Positions 32,617-34,271 of a DNA stretch of 34,271 nt are shown piece after piece. Under the pieces are notes generated by a model. That model did not search any database. It saw only the letters and a program-made list of their open reading frames with translations, and was not told where the DNA came from. Within the stretch, counting starts at the first letter, position 1, and every line of letters begins with the position of its first letter. A program made the position numbers and the translations under genes. The stretch spans positions 1 through 34,271 of the forward strand of contig CAKOLT010000009.1 in assembly GCA_934096315.1 (NCBI GenBank). Reading direction: 5' to 3'. Source of the DNA: an uncultured Bacilli bacterium. GTDB lineage: Bacteria; Bacillota_I; Bacilli_A; RF39; UBA660.

Positions 32617-33277
32617 TATTTATGCTCTCGATTGTTCTTATTTTTTTGTTAGTAGTGCAGTTTATTACATCATAATTGTATAGATCTGCTAATTCTAGAT
32701 ATGCTTTTTCTCCCTGCTTTAAATATTCTATGTTCTCTTCTACTTCGTCAGGCTCTTCTTCTCTATTTTTTTTGAGTTCTAAAGCGTTTTCAAGAGGAAG
32801 GTATAACAAGATAGTTTTGTCAGGTCTTGGAAGTTCTAATAAATCATATTCTAATAATTCTATTTTTTTGTATATTTCTTTTCTCTCTTCGGTACTTTTT
32901 AGCTGACCTCCGCGATGGGCCATATTGGATGGTACATACCTATCTATTATTAAGTTATAGCCTTCTTCTAAGTATTTGTTAATAGTTGGTAAGTTATATC
33001 TTCGATCTGCAGCGTAATATAGTATTGCTGTTAAAGAATCAATATTACCTCCCCCAGTTGGAAAAAAGCTATGACTTTTGTTTAATAATTCCTCACACAT
33101 TGCAGGTCTACCTAAAAGACAAGCTCCTACTATCTTTCCTGTGGGAGTATCATACATTGGAAAAGATATTCTTTTTGTTTTAATATTTTCTTTATTTAAT
33201 TTTTCTTCAAGTAATCTTGATTGTGTTTCTTTTCCAGAACAATCTGTTCCTTCAATTATTATTATTTTACCTCTCAT
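32582..33277 (-). CDS. tmk: Thymidylate kinase
   Basis: It phosphorylates dTMP to dTDP, feeding dTTP synthesis. The 231-residue protein has an N-terminal P-loop EGTDCSGKETQ (9-19), the dTMP-site DRYVPSNMAHRGG block and RPDKTILL. The residue after the P-loop lysine is Glu17 instead of the usual Ser/Thr, with Thr18 next. Length is a little above the usual 210. It has an AAAGGAG site and lies 80 bp after the DUF368 gene. Confidence 0.92.
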   Translation of the reverse strand: MRGKIIIIEGTDCSGKETQSRLLEEKLNKENIKTKRISFPMYDTPTGKIVGACLLGRPAMCEELLNKSHSFFPTGGGNIDSLTAILYYAADRRYNLPTINKYLEEGYNLIIDRYVPSNMAHRGGQLKSTEERKEIYKKIELLEYDLLELPRPDKTILLYLPLENALELKKNREEEPDEVEENIEYLKQGEKAYLELADLYNYDVINCTTNKKIRTIESINKELYDKVKEIL

Positions 33278-33357
33278 TATTTTTTACTCCTTTGCTACCA
33301 TAAGGTAAGTATATCATATTTTTTTTTGTTTTTAATAAATTTCACTCGTGGTTTACT

Positions 33358-34173
33358 CTATCTATCAAGAATGTATCCAATTATAATTCCTGTTATCAAG
33401 AGTAATGGAGAAATGATTAACTCAAGATATGTTATATTTAAGGAGAATGTTTTATATATTACTAATAATACTGTGGATAGACAAATGCCAAATATTACAT
33501 TATATACTTTTGTTTTGTAATTTTTAAATAAGTATGAGATTAAGAGGGTTGTAAGTATTATTCCTATAAGTAATCCTCCGGTAAAGGGAATTAGTATACT
33601 TAGATTTTTTATAATACAATTTATATTTGTGATATCGCCAATTATTGTTAATATATCTTTGTAAACTCCTAAAAGGAGTAATAATGCAGTGGAGGATATT
33701 CCTGGTACTACAGTTCCTATTGCTTCAAGAAGACCTGCAACAAAGAATATTGTATAATCTATATAGTTGTTTTGAATTATATATATATTATTTGCTGTAG
33801 GAAAAATAAGTACTGTGCATATAAGGAATGAAATTAATATTGTTTTTGGTTGTTTAGTTTTTACTTCATTAAATATACTTGGTATAGTTCCTAAAATTAG
33901 TCCCAAAAAGAAAATCATTGTAAAAAATGGATATGTGTTTAATAGCTCTGATATTAGTTTACTGAAGAATATTATTGATATGATAATTCCTATTGATAGC
34001 GAAGATAATATATATATATTTCTTTTGGGATTATTAAAAAAATTGGATATGGCTTCAATGGAAATGTCGTATACTTTTAGGGTTATGGCAAGGAGTGCTC
34101 CAGAGACTCCAGGTATTATTTTTCCTAACCCTATAATAAAACCTTTTAGTATTAGTATAAAATAGTTATTCAT
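33358..34173 (-). CDS. DUF368 membrane protein, probable undecaprenyl-phosphate translocase (PopT)
   Basis: A 271-residue polytopic protein with about eight hydrophobic segments. It has the two inverted-repeat motifs of DUF368: IIPGVSG (about 19-25) and VVPGISSTALLLLLGVYKDI (from about 155). DUF368 proteins (PopT) have been shown to recycle undecaprenyl phosphate across the membrane in Gram-positive and other bacteria, which supplies the lipid carrier for peptidoglycan and wall polymers. The function here rests on family membership. The gene stands next to tmk, with no obvious link. Confidence 0.88.
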   Translation of the reverse strand: MNNYFILILKGFIIGLGKIIPGVSGALLAITLKVYDISIEAISNFFNNPKRNIYILSSLSIGIIISIIFFSKLISELLNTYPFFTMIFFLGLILGTIPSIFNEVKTKQPKTILISFLICTVLIFPTANNIYIIQNNYIDYTIFFVAGLLEAIGTVVPGISSTALLLLLGVYKDILTIIGDITNINCIIKNLSILIPFTGGLLIGIILTTLLISYLFKNYKTKVYNVIFGICLSTVLLVIYKTFSLNITYLELIISPLLLITGIIIGYILDR

Positions 34174-34210
34174 GTAATCACCCTATATAAAATATGGTAG
34201 TGTGAAAAGT

Positions 34211-34271
34211 TTATCCACTACCTCTTGCTTTTTCTTTATTTTTTAAGTGATTTTCTATGTTTTTATCAATC
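34211..34271 (-). CDS. C-terminal end of an unidentified gene (partial)
   Basis: From the right edge an open minus-strand frame gives 19 residues, IDKNIENHLKNKEKARGSG, and a TAA stop at 34211-34213. Spacing (37 bp to the DUF368 ATG), strand and the charged composition fit a gene end. The fragment is too short to identify. A 7-bp hairpin (GGTAGTG / CACTACC) overlaps the stop, but no T tract follows. Confidence 0.5.
   Translation of the reverse strand, partial: IDKNIENHLKNKEKARGSG

Noticed and set aside
86..34214. A 15-base sequence TAGTGTGAAAAGTTT occurs near both ends of the window in opposite orientation.
   Set aside because: In 34 kb of AT-rich DNA about one 15-base match is expected by chance, and neither copy has flanking similarity.
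34211..34218. TTATCCAC resembles a DnaA box.
   Set aside because: It is single, overlaps a probable stop codon, and no cluster of boxes or AT-rich unwinding region typical of an origin is near.
1..34271. CRISPR arrays, transposases, phage genes or integration sites.
   Set aside because: No regularly spaced repeats, transposase or integrase motifs were seen; the tRNA-Leu has no repeated 3' fragment nearby.
1..34271. Use of the mycoplasma code with UGA as tryptophan.
   Set aside because: All well-known proteins reach full length with TGG at Trp positions and no internal TGA.

Overview
The window looks like a compact, AT-rich Bacilli-type Gram-positive genome that uses the standard bacterial code: tryptophan is TGG throughout and TGA acts only as a stop. 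Supporting traits are a Firmicutes-order ribosomal cluster, type-Z zinc S14, zinc-ribbon adenylate kinase, a sporulation-family YunB, AGGAGG ribosome sites and frequent TGnTATAAT promoters. Sortase, a thioester adhesin, dTDP-rhamnose genes and a DUF368 lipid-carrier protein argue for a walled cell, not a true mycoplasma. The closest fit is an uncultured gut-type lineage near the Mollicutes/Erysipelotrichia boundary; that placement is inference. All recognised genes lie on the minus strand, so transcription runs from high to low coordinates.

Right to left: the end of an unidentified gene (34211-34271); DUF368 membrane protein (probable undecaprenyl-phosphate translocase); thymidylate kinase; YunB; a strong promoter with phased A-tracts and a structured leader; then one unbroken S10-spc-alpha operon from rpsJ (31578) to rplQ (17502), closed by a good terminator. 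The order is canonical, including secY-adk-map-infA-rpmJ-rpsM-rpsK-rpoA-rplQ, but rpmD (L30) is missing between rpsE and rplO.

Below it lie a helical-bundle protein with a short-chain dehydrogenase, an N-terminally anchored exported protein, a protein with a possible degenerate transglutaminase-like core, and a leuS unit (small membrane protein, leuS, small acidic protein). Next is a three-gene surface operon: thioester/Cna-B adhesin, sortase and a polytopic membrane protein. Its sortase lacks the usual catalytic arginine and its adhesin lacks an LPXTG motif; this is the most unusual part of the window.

The left third holds mutS, a short-chain dehydrogenase and a methionine gamma-lyase-family PLP enzyme in an overlapping operon, then tRNA-Leu(CAA), then the complete rmlA-rmlC-rmlD-rmlB set for dTDP-L-rhamnose. 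A promoter reading out of the window follows at the left edge. Terminators are tightly packed, most of them overlapping the stop codon of the gene they end.
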